Source: Brevipalpus yothersi
Taxonomy: Eukaryota > Arthropoda > Arachnida > Trombidiformes > Tenuipalpidae
Length of the DNA: 64,000 bases
Reading direction: 5' to 3'
Assembly (NCBI GenBank): GCA_003956705.1
Contig: QZCP01000112.1
Coordinates: 139,670 to 203,669 of the forward strand
Position numbers and translations under genes: made by a program. Numbering within the stretch: the stretch's first letter is position 1; the number at the start of each line of letters is the position of its first letter. A model generated the notes under the pieces. That model was not told the DNA's origin. It did not search any database and saw only the letters and a program-made list of their open reading frames with translations. This document shows, piece by piece, positions 47,251 through 60,120 of the stretch.

Positions 47251-50200
47251 GAGCGAGAGCGAAATTTTTCTTTCATCATTTTTACTGATAGAAGCATCGA
47301 AAGAGGAAAATTCGAATGGAAAGTTAATTGGAGATAAGTGGTAGTTTATATGAGAAACATCAATCAGGATAGGTGATATCATCAATGACAATATACCAGA
47401 TGTAACAATAGTATAATGATTCAGAAAAGGAGTTACTGATTGAAAGGACTGAGAATATTCTCATTCCACCACCAGTCTTTAAATATACGTGTATAAATAC
47501 TGGCTTCGAGACGATATGGTAAAAGATGCACTATCTTCATTGTATAAAATTATGATCTTGGAAGATTGTTTCGACGAGTATAAAATAGAGAAACCATGTG
47601 AGACTGACATGTAACTCAGCATTTGCAATGCCGATTTTCAGCTATTTTTCATAGACTATTCAATCTTTTTACTTTCTTCGGTGGAGAGCAAATGATTTGA
47701 ATCAGTCTAAAATAATCCACTAGCTGAACAACTTCTAAATAGATTTTCAACTCATCAAACTAGCTTCACTTTGTAGCTAAATATTCAAAAATAGAACATT
47801 TCTCCAGCTCCCTAGTTAACTGGTGAGAGAAGAAGGTATCGGACATCTCTATCATCAATGAAAAAGAGAAAAGTTGATCCAATCTGATGATTCAAGAATC
47901 TAGCAGAAAGAACTCAATTGGATATGCGATGCGTGGGCTCTAATTGACTGGGTATTTCAGTCTTGAAAAAGGTGTTTTCGTGAGATGAGCGGAAGACGTT
48001 AGAAAATTAACGACAGAGAGATGATAAAAGCATGACAAGCGGAATACAGCCTGTCAGGGCTGGGAAAGAAGAATGAATATAGGCGATAGTGACTGGAAAT
48101 TCGTTTCAGAGAGGTTCTAGTGAAGAAAATGAAGTAAATTTTACAGTTTTTCTGCTCAACAAGAAGTATTGGTTGGTGGAGCAATATTGAGTGTACACAA
48201 CTTGGATAATGGAGCCGAAATATGCAAGCTGTGCAGCTCTTGCTGGTGATTGAGAGGTTCTCAAAAGTGTCTCTTTTGGCTAACAAGTAAGACAGTTGAG
48301 CGAACAAAATTCTACGAAATGCTTGAAGAGGCAAGGTCATGAGAAATGTTATGTGTTGAGAAGCATTTGTTTATGCGTGCAGTAACTGGTACTAGGGAAT
48401 TGAGCATGCAAACGTTGAAAAGTGTACAAACCATTACGGGGACTGTTGGTCCATATCGCCCGACCATTGAAGTTCCACACACAAGTGCCTTGTAGATTGC
48501 GAACAATGCATGGCAGGGTTAAAGGTTGACCTGATAGAGAGAGAGAGAAAGAAGGGAAAAGAGGATCGAAATTTTTCAGATATGAATGGTAAAACAATGG
48601 CGGTATTTTGAAAAAATAATTTCAGGTCGGACTGCGTTTTTTGCTACCATGACAGTCAGCGAGCAGGATAAATGAACTTTTATGCTAAGTGAGCTCCGGA
48701 AATGGATAGAGAATCAAATGAAAGCTGTACAATACTAGTGATAGGGAAGAATCTGTTTTCTTTTCTTTTCAGTCATTTATGGATATACATGTATTTGTTA
48801 CCAGTAGCGCGTTCCGCAGATATTATTTACTAATGTATAATAATGAATAGCCTTTCATCACATCCAAATAGAAGCGTTTCCTCTCAAACCAGGAATTGGA
48901 TTTCAAATTTTGAAAATTCACTCACTCAAACATTGAATTCAGCGAGTTCAATCAGATTGATAACCTTTCAGAAATACTTCATTTAGTGTATGATTTCTGA
49001 TGCCCTCATAAATGCCCCTATCAATGGTCAATTTCGATTCAGTGACAAGAACTGCGTATCGTACCGGCTCGTTAGTCTTCAATCAGCATGCCAAGAAAAA
49101 TCCTTTGGACTGAGAAGAGTCTTGACCAGTTGCCTAAGTGGTAGGAGAGGGCAAAACGAAGAGCATGAGGTCAAGATGAAGGTGAATAGCTTTCAGAACC
49201 CAACTCGATGATCGAGATTCTCTTCATTCATGAATTTTGGAGGGATCGAGGGGCTAGCTGATTAGTTTGCAACTGTTCGGCCGGAACATGAGTCCTAACG
49301 AGCTGTGATTGTTTCAAGTGGCTTTTTCTGGCTGTTGCCGATGGTTCTGAATCTGGCTTCATCTACAAAGGCTCTTTCAAGTTGATCACTCATCTATGAT
49401 ATTGGATCGCTTAGAAGAAATCAAAGTATAAACGAGTCTGATGGCTGACCTCTTAGGTTACTTTATCTGTCTGTTTCAATGCACACCTCATTTGACTCGA
49501 TCGTCATTCGACTGCTAAAAGTTATATCAATTGAGAGCTTACTCTCAAAAATCACTGCTTGTCCATCAAATGAGCATCTGACTCTCGACGATGTACTCAA
49601 ATGTTGCTCATTATTTGATAAGCGTGATGAAATAATCATGAATATTATCAGAGACAACAAAATCAGCACTCTGCTCACTTTTTCAGCCTAACAAACAAGA
49701 TGACCAAAAATAATTGAATTGATCTCACATGAGAGCATAAAAGTAATTGTTGACTGGTATTTGCGAAGAATTTTCAATCATTCGACTGAGTTGCTCCCTC
49801 AAATCAGATGGACAGCCATCGGATGAAATTTAAGGACTTTAATCGAAGAAAATTAGCAGAAAAAGATGAGAGTGAATGGTGAGTGGCTTTCAGAGGCTCG
49901 CGAAAAATGAGGAAATTAAATGTACCTGTGCCTGTCGCATCTACCCGTGTCATGCTCATCACCTTTCGTCAGCAGAATTGATGCGGTGAGAGATGAGAGC
50001 TGAGATTCAGAGGACGAGGCTGACAAGCTGAAAATAAATAAAGCGAGATGAGGCAATCGGAATTCACACTCAGCCATCGTGGCCATCACTTGGGATCGCA
50101 GCTGTCTTGAGGATCATGGTGATGTGAGGAACACCGAGATACATCAAATGGGATTATTGAGCTTGATCGAGAAGCGTGTCTTTCCGATTGCTTTTGGTGT

Positions 50201-53200
50201 CGACTGTTATCGCCATTATTCTTCTCGACGGACATCATTAGAATGCTGTAGTGTGTATCACTATCAGACACCCTTTCATATCATGAGAATAAGAGCAAAA
50301 GCACTCGACTGAGTTGATCGGCTCTGATGAGATTGAGAAAAGCCATTCTGACACTTGAGATGCTGCGAAAGGGCGATCTTATTTCGGCCTCAGCGAGTTT
50401 ACTCAATGACACTTTTGCTTGGCTTGAGAGGCTCCTTGCGACTCTTCACACCGACCAGGTAAGCTCACATCAGCTCGCTTGCTCTGATAGACAATGCAAA
50501 TCGAAATCAGGCGAAAGAGTTGAATCGACACAGCTCGAGGCCTGCTACAGTAAACAATTCAAATGAACTCAATTCATTCGAGAAGTGCTGAGGCCTAGAA
50601 TGAGTGTATCTCGAGAGTCTTGATGAAGATGAAAGTATTTTTGGGGATAAGCTACGTCATGGCAGAGATGTATACACTCATTGCAAGCAAAAGGCTCGAT
50701 GAACCTACGAGAACTTACAAGAGACATGTGCTATTTTGGCATCGAACTGACATCTTCTGAAACTTCGAATAAATCTGTATCCAGTGGAGAAGGCTGCTGG
50801 CTTACTCTGCAACGGGGCGCGATGATTAAATGAGAATCATTATTTTCCTCGCAAGAGGCAAAAGTAAGAGGAGATGAAGAGTCCCAACATTAAACCAGCT
50901 TGCGGTTGCTCAAGCCATTTAGAGCGCTAAAAGATAGAGAATGGAAGAGAGAGAGAGAGAGAGAGAAAAAGAATGGAATGGAAACTCTAGTTATTGTCGA
51001 AAAACTGGTTAAATGCTCTGATCATTGAACTTTGGTTGTGAGGCGTAGCGATTCGTTTGACAAGTTACAATCATCGAGCATAGAGTAAGAGATGAGAGAG
51101 AGCCAAGTTCCACAAATGATCTGATTCTAAGTGCCTTGTGAGGCCCTTGACCTATCCTCCTACCTGTAATTGCTCTCAACAATAGACCTAGGCCAAGAGC
51201 TCGTAACATCGCGTGGAAAGAGATTCGTAATAATGATCATGAGTCTATGGGTGTAGCCGCATTCTCCAAAAATTTCTTCATTCACGAGCTTGCTATCGGT
51301 GTGAGATGGCAAACAGCTCGTCTTCGAACAACAAATTTAAATATATGCATTATAAGAGTCAGAGATGGAGGTAGAACGCATATAGTTCTGATTTGTTGGT
51401 GTATCTTTTCATTAGTCACAGAGATTTGATGGCGCAAGTTATGCTTGAACTAAGACCGTGAAAGAGAAGGAAAATTTGAGCTCCTGTCAGTGAAGAGGAA
51501 AAAGATTCTCAAGACATCAAGAGGAAGATGGACCAAAAGAGAAAATAGAACCAGAATCGTGATCATTTTTTTCACCGCCTTGTTGAATGAAGAAGAATTT
51601 ATTCACTCACAAAATGATAGCGTGAAAGTCTCTTTGCATGATAAGGAATAACGGCAATAGATCAGATGAACTAATATCATGTAAAAAACTTTCCTACCAT
51701 CCTATATACTGTGTGAACATAAAAATCATTTGAAGGTGGAAATCATAACGATACAAGCAACATGAGATTGATTACTAAGTCATCTACTCGTATGCTGATT
51801 CAAAGTCATTGTTTTTACGCTACTTTCACGGCACTTGATCGGTGGACAAGCAAATAAGCAAATAAGTGATCCTATTTTCAACAAACGTCGAGGTTGGCGC
51901 ATGTTGACAGGTGTAGGTGCCAAAAGAATTAATCGCTGCCTGAGGGGAAAAATTTTATGATATAATCATGCTGTAATTCAAGAACGGGCATAGTTGATAA
52001 TGATTCCTCGAATTAACGCCGATAAACTATTCGGCCTGGAAGCATTATCATGTTAAGTGATTTATCAAGGCGCAGCATGGGGGGAAGGCTTTACTTGATT
52101 TGAAATACAAATTTTGAATTGTCAGCTCATATCAATCGGCGTTCTTGTCGTTCAGCTTTTTGTTTAAGATCACAAGTATGCATAGAGTGTAGAGTTAATG
52201 GCGAATTAACTACTCACAAGCCAGGAGAACGCAACCAGTGTCTGAACTGGATCATTAGCATCGCTCTGAATGTGCAAAGAGGTGTTGAAAATGCTTAGTG
52301 GTCGAGCTGATTGGATCACTCATGATTCTTCCATGAGATGCCTTCATCTGATTCATCAAGTTGAAAGATGAAGTTTCACAATGTATAGGTTCTACCCTGA
52401 TTGCAATGGGAGAGGAGGGGGTGGAGGGACAGCAATGTGGTAGAAGATGATCAAAGAATGTGTTTTTATCTAGATTTTCGAGTAAACAACTATGGAAACA
52501 TGGCAAGTTAGCACAAAAGCAAGAGAGCACGAACTCATTCAGTCATGAAACGGATGAATCACCAATATTGAGTTTGGAAGAGCATGAGTGAATCGAGATG
52601 AAAGACTGTTAAAATAAATTCTAGTGATGCCTGGATGACTCATCGCTTTTGGTAATTTGATATTTTTTAGATAAGAAGAGTGGATATTTTTCTGTGTAAT
52701 CACTATGAAAAGCTATCTAAACTTTCCATAGATTGCTGCTGCAGCGAGATGAAGCGAAATTTTTCGCGCATCATGAAGCCAACAGGTAAAAATATTTCCT
52801 GCTTCACTCTCTTTCTCTTCATCTATCCAACTATCTAACTATCTAACTACGGATTGCTACTTGAAATCATATTTTTTGAGCCATCACAAGAATGCTCTAA
52901 ATTGTGTCTCGTCTATGCATGATGGGTTCCTCCAGCGACGCCATTTCATAGCGATAAAGTTTTGGTATCTCGGGAAGTTGTCAAGAAGAATGAAATGATT
53001 TGAACGGAAAAAAGAAGCAAACTCTACCAAGTGTACGATTAACACAATCTGAGAACCATAACAAAGCTAGGTGAAACAAAAAACCGTTTGCGAAGTATTG
53101 ATTGAAAATCAAACATAATGGAGAGTGGTGCTGATTCTTTTTGAAAGGCAAAAATGGAGAGATGCACAAAATTGATGGACCTGAATGATACCCGCTTTTA

Positions 53201-55335
53201 TGAACTGACCATGACCACTTGGAATGAGTGGAATAAGGCTTCAAGATTGAAAAGCAGGCAGAAGCACCTTCCTCTTCCTGATAACTCTTGCTTGAGGAAG
53301 CTCAACAGTATGAAATTGAATGACCGCCATGAAGTTCCTCTTAAAAGGAAGATTACATCAGAACAAAGAATCGATGACCGAACCAATCGATGTCTCCAAA
53401 ATCAAATGCTCAAATGCTGGTTGAGACAACACAATCGGCCTGCTGGCTGAACCAAGAGTGCGGATCAAGATGAGTCGCAGCATTTCTGCTGGCTTTTTAC
53501 TGACCGAAGAAACTCTCATGTCATTTTGAATAGATCAATGAAGAGGAGATGAGATTTACTGTTCATCAATTGTGAGCTAGGGTGAGATTCCATCAAATAC
53601 AAATGGCACGTGAGAAATCCTACAACAAAGGGTGGGACAACGAGATGAATCAACAATCGACGAAAAATCTTTCCGCGTGAAAATACCTAAAAAAGAGGCA
53701 TTTTCATTGACCCATTTCGAGGGTCAAAAAGATGTCGGTGAGAAAGCGAGGAGGCAAAAAAGTCTACAAAATCGATCGGGAATCAAAATTGATAGATAGA
53801 GGAACGGTTTGTTTATTTCGAGAACAGCCTTCTGCTACAGTGGATAATAATCTTGTATAAACCTCGAACTCTTACCATTCTAGCCACGGTGTACGGTAAA
53901 TTTTTAGGATTTCTCCAGCAAGAATTTCGTTCACACTCATTGTACACCCACACTCACTGAAATTTAATGACCAATTAGTTGTATAAACTTGTTGATACTG
54001 ACAATTAACATCGTACATGTGTGTAACTATTAAATAACAGAGGGAAAATGGTAGGCATTGCTTTTTTGAATAAAAGCATTATCGAAAATAAATTTGAAAA
54101 CGATCAGGTGACTTTGTTTGATAAGAAGCTCACAGCAAGAGCAGATAGGTCTAATAAATCGAATCATGGTGGGATATGCGAGCGAGTATTTTACACCAAC
54201 ATACTTCGAGGCTTTCTGATGCTTCGGGAAATTATACTTTGCTTATCATATCGACATCAATCAAGAGCGAGAGATATTGTATTCAGTCATTCTTGTTGAA
54301 ATTCTAAAAGAAGAGTGGCATCGGTGAGCGAGTAGTTACCGATATTTCAGGCCAAGCAAGGGGGTGTAAGTTGGTACCAAAAAGAATAGAGCTAGTTTGA
54401 GAAAGTCCCGAGCTAGCCAACTGATCCTTTCTTCCCTTCACATCATGCCCACCACCTGGGTTGGCTGAAGCTAATTCAGTTTTTCCTTTTTCTTTCATTT
54501 TTTACTCCTATTTTCGAAGGGAAAATACTCTCAAGCACGGGGATGTGCCTGTTTCGTCACGTGAGAGACAAAGTCAGCTAATTACACATACGTTTTGATG
54601 AACATAGCTGGCCTTGGGAAGACAGAGGATTCAATTTCAGGAAAAGTTAAATATGGGAATATCCGATTGTAAGCGAAATAGGTGAAACAGCTAGTGGATC
54701 GCGTAACCTGGTTATCAATTCATGATTTATTCTGATAAGTTTATAACAGGCAACAGCATGAGAGCAGAACAAGAGAGCCGTAAGAATCGAGTAAAGTCAC
54801 TTTACTAAAGTGTAGACCAGATAAAAATAGAGAGAGAGCTGCAGTTGGAAGCTGAATGGATGCTTCCGAATTTCGGTCGACGCCTGAGTTGTAGCAATAA
54901 AGTGAGGCAATTTAATTGTTCACATAAAGTATTCATTGCATTGAGCATGTAGTTGATTCAAATTAAATAGACTTTCAGTTATGAGTGATGATTACAAATA
55001 GAGATGAACTTTCCTGATCAACAAGCAACTTAATGATCCACTAGTAGTGGCAGATAGAACGGTAAGCAATATCTGATGAGGTATGGCTGGGAATAGTAGC
55101 TCACAACGCAACCGACCAGAAAGAGGTAGTAGAAGTAGATGAAGTAGTAGGAATGAGAGGAGAAGAACAAAAAGAAGAAGAATAAAGTTTTTAACTTACC
55201 CTCTGGAACTGTGAGATTATGGCCTGGAGTTTGCTCAAAGTACTGAGCAAGTCCTGGCTTCATCGAATACACATTTTGAGTAACTAAAGTTGAGATGATG
55301 AGTAGAGAAAGAGTAGATTGTGACAATCCGATCAT
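43208..55335 (-). CDS. Five-Ig-domain transmembrane cell-adhesion protein
   Basis: Twelve exons in transcript order: 55200..55335, 48432..48530, 46693..46976, 46126..46291, 45932..46051, 45462..45602, 45190..45396, 44985..45091, 43989..44107, 43691..43916, 43393..43549 and 43208..43317. Their lengths sum to exactly 624 codons (623 aa). A signal peptide (MIGLSQSTLSLLIISTLVTQ) is followed by Ig1 (GQPLTLPCIVRNLQGTCVW), Ig2 (SSDTITCNVFKGNPPPKIEW), Ig3 (GSPVRVECKVDANPAPNVFW), Ig4 (STKLYCFFDGNPKPDIQWYQ) and Ig5 (LVMEFCSDPPPIKVFWHYG). A transmembrane helix (LATALVVIFAAILLTFLIIT) and a short cytoplasmic tail complete it. Five Ig domains plus one TM matches the kirre/roughest/nephrin layout, but Ig1 with its paired extra cysteines also recalls fasciclin-3-type proteins, so I leave the symbol blank. 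The first intron is 6.7 kb. Confidence 0.88.
47172..47245 (+). repeat. (GA)n microsatellite in adhesion-gene intron 2
   Basis: About 74 nt of pure GA repeat, roughly 200 bp upstream (in transcript terms) of exon 3. Confidence 0.95.
48531..55199. other. Large first intron of the five-Ig adhesion gene
   Basis: A 6.67-kb intron. Short ORFs on both strands (for example near 50.3 and 53.2 kb) show no signal peptide, family motif or consistent splice pattern. No nested gene is supported. Confidence 0.5.
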
Positions 55336-56815
55336 GATTATTTAAAACACGGCATGAATCGGTGGCTTTGGTAACAAAGTAGAGAAAAAAAAACAAACGG
55401 TCAACAAAGAGCTCAAGTCATCGATGGCCGCCGAAACACACCCAGAAGCCAAAAAGCACACAAGTTTTCGGGAACAGCTCGAACACAACACCAGACAGGC
55501 CTTTGTCACTTCACTTCCCCTCACAGGCCTACCAGCACCGATATTCTGCGCGATCTTAGATCAGCACCCGAGATCCAGATACACACACACACAATGTGTT
55601 CCACACACCTAATGTATCGGAATGTATATCGTGTATATCGAGAGATTGTTTCACAATTCACAATTCATCCAATTCATTCAGAACTGTGCAGCTACTCAAC
55701 TCAAACTGAAATTCAGTTACTGAATCTTTCTCCCTCTCTTCAACTTTTCCAACTCTATTCCCAGCTCACAAACTCAGTTGCAAACTAACTTGGGAACTGA
55801 GCTCGAGAGAGAAGCGCGAAGCTCTCGAAACCGGTTGTAAGAGGGGAGGCGGGGGCGGAAGCGGAAGCAGCCCTATTCTGGCTGTGGAAGGTCCCGAAGA
55901 AGGTCCTGAAGAAGGTCCCCAAGAGCAACCTGGCCCATGAGAACACCTTGCAATGGACAAAGATGAACAAAGATGGACAAAGAAACAGAGGCTCAACACT
56001 CTCGCGACGCTCGCCAATTTTCGGTAATTGTGGGTCATCGCTTTCCTCCTTCTTCTAAGCCTCTTTGAGCCTCTCTCTATCTCTCTGTACCTCTCTTCGC
56101 CTCTTCGCCTCTCCACTCTCCTCTTCTCGCTGATTAGGACGCTCATCTTTGTCCCGCTGGCCGGTTGTCTCTCTCTTCTCAAAAATCATCCAAGTCTTTC
56201 CTTTCTCCACAGCTCTGAGGATCCGGAGGGCGTACATTGGCTGCCTCATCTTGTCCTTCAGTGCTAAATCTTATTCATTAGATGTATTTCCGCTCAGAGC
56301 TCGATTATCTTAGCACTGTACATCTTCTTGCCAGTGTAAGAAAAGATTTATGAACACGAAAATCGTGGTAAGTCATTGAGCAAACTGAATGAACACAATC
56401 ATGATATCTAATTTCGATTTTTCCAAAGAAACCTTTGTTCTCTTCTCCTTGAACTGGGTGCAAACATCAATTAATCGGTGGAAAGTTTTAATTCAGGTAA
56501 TTTCTGCACAGAGCAGTTACTTTTTTCTTGGCACTGCAAATGTTGATTATTTTCACAGCGAAGGAAGATGGAAAAATCGAGGCACAAAAATGTTAATTCA
56601 ACATTCGATAATGAGACATTTTGATTAAGTTTTTGCACAGCTTTGTGAGCTGATAAGCATCATCCCCTTAAACTTTCCACCAAAGTTTTGAGGGTTTCTC
56701 AAAACTTGATATGGTTTTCAATTTCAAAGACAGGATCATTTAATTGTATCGCGTATGTAAGTATTGGAAAATATTTCAGGCGTAAAATGCTTAACAATCT
56801 TCTGGTCAAGGTAAA
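55336..56815. other. Promoter and 5' UTR region of the adhesion gene, MED6 3' flank
   Basis: A GC-richer, low-complexity patch lies at about 55.8-56.2 kb with CT/GA-biased sequence. The 138-codon minus-strand reading there is Arg/Ser/Pro-rich and looks like leader sequence. No gene is supported. Confidence 0.5.
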
Positions 56816-57533
56816 TCAAGATTTTTTAGGTGAATTGGGTGGAAATTCTCGGATTAGATTTGAGATCAAATTATCAACACGAGCTCTCTGAAATGATGAA
56901 CTCGCCTCTTCTCTCTTATCCCTCTCTGGATCAGCATCTTTTTCCTTTTGCTTATTTTCTGAACCCTTCCCAAAGTCCCATGAATATCCCTTGGATGGAT
57001 GGTAACGCGCATATGAGTGAACCTCATCGAAAGCGGTGGACAAGTGATGCAAGGCAGTGGATACCCGGGAATTAATAACGGAGTTCAGATCAGGAGCTTG
57101 ATATACATAACCAGCAAGCACATAGTAGTCGGCCAAAGGAGTGACTTGAGTTGGAGAGTGACGATGTTGCTTCCTTATTACATACAGTATAGGTTCTTGA
57201 ACATGTAGAAGAATGTACTCAACACCTGTTAATGTCCTAATCATTAAAATGTCAAGTTAGAAGCATATAGTGGACATCAAATGAAGGAACTTACTCAAGT
57301 AAATCCAAACTTTGCTTTTGCATTTTAAGCATCTCATTATTGCATGTTCGATCATAGAATGGGTTACTTCTCTCTCCAAAATAATCAAGAACTGTGCCTG
57401 GATTGATATGAGGAATCCAAGCCGAATCGTGCCATGAGATGTAAAGAGGATTCTCTGGAAAATAATCGAAATATGGCATGAGAGGATAGGTCTACACTTA
57501 AGGTAGGTAATCAATACCTTTCAAGTCATTCAT
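56816..57533 (-). CDS. MED6: Mediator complex subunit 6 (MED6)
   Basis: Three exons, 57518..57533, 57295..57454 and 56816..57236, in phase to 198 aa. The first exon encodes only MNDLK plus one base. Strong family blocks include NPLYISWHDSAWIPHINPGT, LDYFGERSNPFYDRTCNNE, GVEYILLHVQEPILYVIRKQ, PLADYYVLAGYVYQAPDLNS and the end of the conserved domain at SYARYHPSKGYSWDF. The tail is charged and shorter than in human MED6 (246 aa). MED6 is a head-module Mediator subunit needed for activated RNA polymerase II transcription. A tRNA gene on the same strand lies 83 bp upstream of the start codon. Confidence 0.94.
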
Positions 57534-57615
57534 GTTGCAATATCCTTTGGTCAGTCTGAAAGCGAGAGAAGAATGCAAATGAGGTTCGAATATTGATTAA
57601 AAAGAGCAAAAGAAT

Positions 57616-57688
57616 TGGAGATGCCGAGTATCGATCTCGGTACCTCTCGCATGCTAAGCGAGCGCTCTACCATCTGAGCTACATCCCC
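57616..57688 (-). tRNA. tRNA-Ala (AGC)
   Basis: The minus strand folds as a cloverleaf: acceptor GGGGATG pairing with CATCTCC (one G-T pair), D arm in AGCTCAGATGGTAGAGC, anticodon arm CTCGCTTAGCATGCGAG with anticodon AGC, T stem CCGAG/CTCGG and discriminator A. No intron and no encoded CCA. A TTTT run just after the gene on the minus strand (about 57608-57611) can end polymerase III transcription. Confidence 0.93.
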
Positions 57689-58396
57689 TGACGAACAAGA
57701 AAGGCTTCCAAAGACATTTTTTTCTTATTCTTTTTGAGTGAGCACTTAACAACCCATTCCGGACGTTCGGTCCACTCAGAAGAGTAGAAGACATGGTGAA
57801 AGGAAAATTTCACATCTACCACTAAACGTTCTAATTGTATCGACAAACACAAGTCTGGCGAGGTGTCTTTATTATAAGAAAACACAAGCGTTTAATGTAA
57901 ACTAACATGAATGGAGAGTTCAGCTCAAAACATTATACTTGAGATGAAGAGATGGGTATCAACAACATACTCACCAGCAAAACTTGCTGCTTAATTGAAT
58001 GCAAGCTGAGCAAACTAAGCGGATAGGGTTTTTGAATAGATCAAATTGAAGTTGTGAGATGGTGAGATTTGATGATATTCTGATACATCTAATGTATTTA
58101 AGTGAAAATTTTTGAGTAGCCGCTTTTTTACGAATGTTATTCTTAGCCACTGATAGACACTCATGCGTCAGATGAGATGTTTTGAAAGTAAAGGCGCCAA
58201 TTTTTCTTCTTTTCTTCATTAAATGAGAAAATGGCTCGTAAAAATAGTCTATCAATAGCGTTTCTTCAGTAATCATCTTAGAGGCTGAAATTTTCGTTCA
58301 CATTCAAGCTTTTGATAGATCTTAGCGATGCATCCTGCTCATTCGTTATCAAATTGAATGATTGTGTTTTGTATGATTGAGTGAGGAATACCTTTT
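57689..58396. other. Intergenic, tRNA-Ala to GatB
   Basis: About 0.7 kb between genes on the same strand. It must contain the GatB 3' UTR. Nothing else is supported; a 101-codon minus-strand ORF has no features. Confidence 0.5.
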
Positions 58397-60120
58397 TTAC
58401 CATAAATTAGATTTTTCTATTTCCTCAAGCTCAGCATGTTGATGAGCGGTGGTTTTCATTTTTCTACGGTATTCTTTAACATTTTTGCGAAGTTCTTTCT
58501 CGTCAAGAGATTCAAGAACAGATTGGACGGCTGCGAAGACTACACTTCTGGGAAATTGATTTGCATACTTTCTCTCCACTCCTTCACAAATTTTTAGGTG
58601 CCATAGATAACCACCTCGTTTCGCCAGAAGTGCAGCTCTTGGAAAAGCATTTACAACGAGCAAACATTCGTTTCTGATAAGATTTTCGTCTTGAATCATG
58701 CGCCAACCATATTTTTTAACAATATCTCTCGGACAATCACTATCTCCTTGGATTGAGAGAGAAATTGTGTTCACAGCTGTGCCAACACTGATTTGTTTGT
58801 CACCAATAAGTGTCAGACATTCATAAATAAAATCAGGAGAAACAGTATCAGGATTCTTGACTCCATTCTCATTTAAGCAAGCTTGGTAGTGAAAGCCAAT
58901 GAACTCTGCGACGGTATCAACATGCACTGTGGGATTGTGGCCCATAACAGCGACAAAGAAACCAAACAGTCCATTTTTAACAATAGAACAGGCCAAATAC
59001 AAAGGTACTTGGTATTTCTTCAGGAGAGTCTCTCTTTCTTCGTCAGCAAAAAACGGAAGACTCTTTCGGAGACGAGATACTGACACAACCTGAAGATCAT
59101 CTTGTTTGGAACCACTATCGAGTGTCAGCCGTAAAGGAGGTAGATTCGGTTCGGGCATGTAACGATAGTCTTCGAAATCATCTTTTCTTCTCATCGAAAA
59201 TGTTTCATCTCTTGTAGGATCATAAGTTCGAGTTTCACTGACTACTGTTTGCCCTTGTCGGAGGAGAGTAATTTGACGCTCACTCTCTAGAATCAGAGCT
59301 CTTGAAAGACTATTGATAGAGTTTAAATTCTTTATCTCTACTTTATTTCCAGAGTTCGTCGATATATTTGCATCTATTCTCAAAGCTCCCTCCTCCAGTT
59401 TACAAGAGCAAACATCGAGTCTAGATTAGAAAGAGATTAAATTGAAAGGGTGTGATTTGATCATTGATTTAGGAGGGTTTACCTTCTTAGAACATTTATC
59501 AGTTCCTGGATTAGAGCAACAGCTTCAATTTCACTCTCCAGCTCAGGGTCAAAGACGAATTCCATCAGTGCAAATCCACATCTATTGAGATCAAGTAGAT
59601 TTCGTTCAAGTTTAGGATCTTGGAGGGTTTTACCTGTATCTTGTTCAAGCTGTATGGCTTTCAATCTCGTTCTCTTAAGATAGGCACTGCGATTCCTTGT
59701 GGTTATAATGGGGAACCTTATCGAGCCATCGGAAGCAATTGGCTCTCTTTTTTGAGTTATCTGGTAACCACTCGGTGTATCTGGATAAAAATAATGTTTA
59801 CGATCGAAACAACAGTTTGAACTGATTTGACAATTGAAAGCCAAGCCAGATCTCACCGCTGCCTCAACACAATAATGATTGATAACAGGCAGAGTTCCTG
59901 GGATAGCACAATCGAACAGGGAAACGTTCGTGTTCGGTGGAGAGGCAAACTTTTGGGGACTTCGAGAAAACAACTTTGATGAAGAATTGATTTGAACATG
60001 AACCTCTAATCCGATCTTGAGCCGATGATTGGAACATTTTCGAATGCAAAGAGCTGAATTCGTTTCACCCAAGCTCGTTCTTATCAACAATTGAGGCAGT
60101 TTGGATGAAAATTTGAGCAT
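58397..60120 (-). CDS. GatB: Glutamyl-tRNA(Gln) amidotransferase subunit B, mitochondrial (GatB)
   Basis: Two exons, 59483..60120 and 58397..59420, join as AG|A (Arg) to give 553 aa, the size of human GATB. The start is ATG 60120 (MLKFSSKLPQLLIRTSLG), a basic mitochondrial-type leader; the codon five residues earlier is TTG. Signatures are LKIGLEVHVQINSSSKLFSR, CFDRKHYFYPDTPSGYQITQ, LRIDANIS and DDFEDYRYMPEPNLPPLRL. GatB is the tRNA-binding and kinase subunit of GatCAB, which converts Glu-tRNA(Gln) to Gln-tRNA(Gln) in mitochondria. The C-terminal 120 residues, where the YqeY-like tail domain should sit, are only weakly recognisable (NAFPRAALLAKRGGYLWHLK). Confidence 0.92.

Noticed and set aside
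53154..53450. 98-codon plus-strand ORF in the large adhesion-gene intron
   Set aside because: No family feature, signal peptide or splice context; length is within chance for this composition.
55766..56182. 138-codon minus-strand Arg/Ser/Pro-rich ORF
   Set aside because: Low-complexity GC-rich sequence upstream of the adhesion-gene start; no motif, and the hydrophobic patch is internal. More likely leader or promoter.
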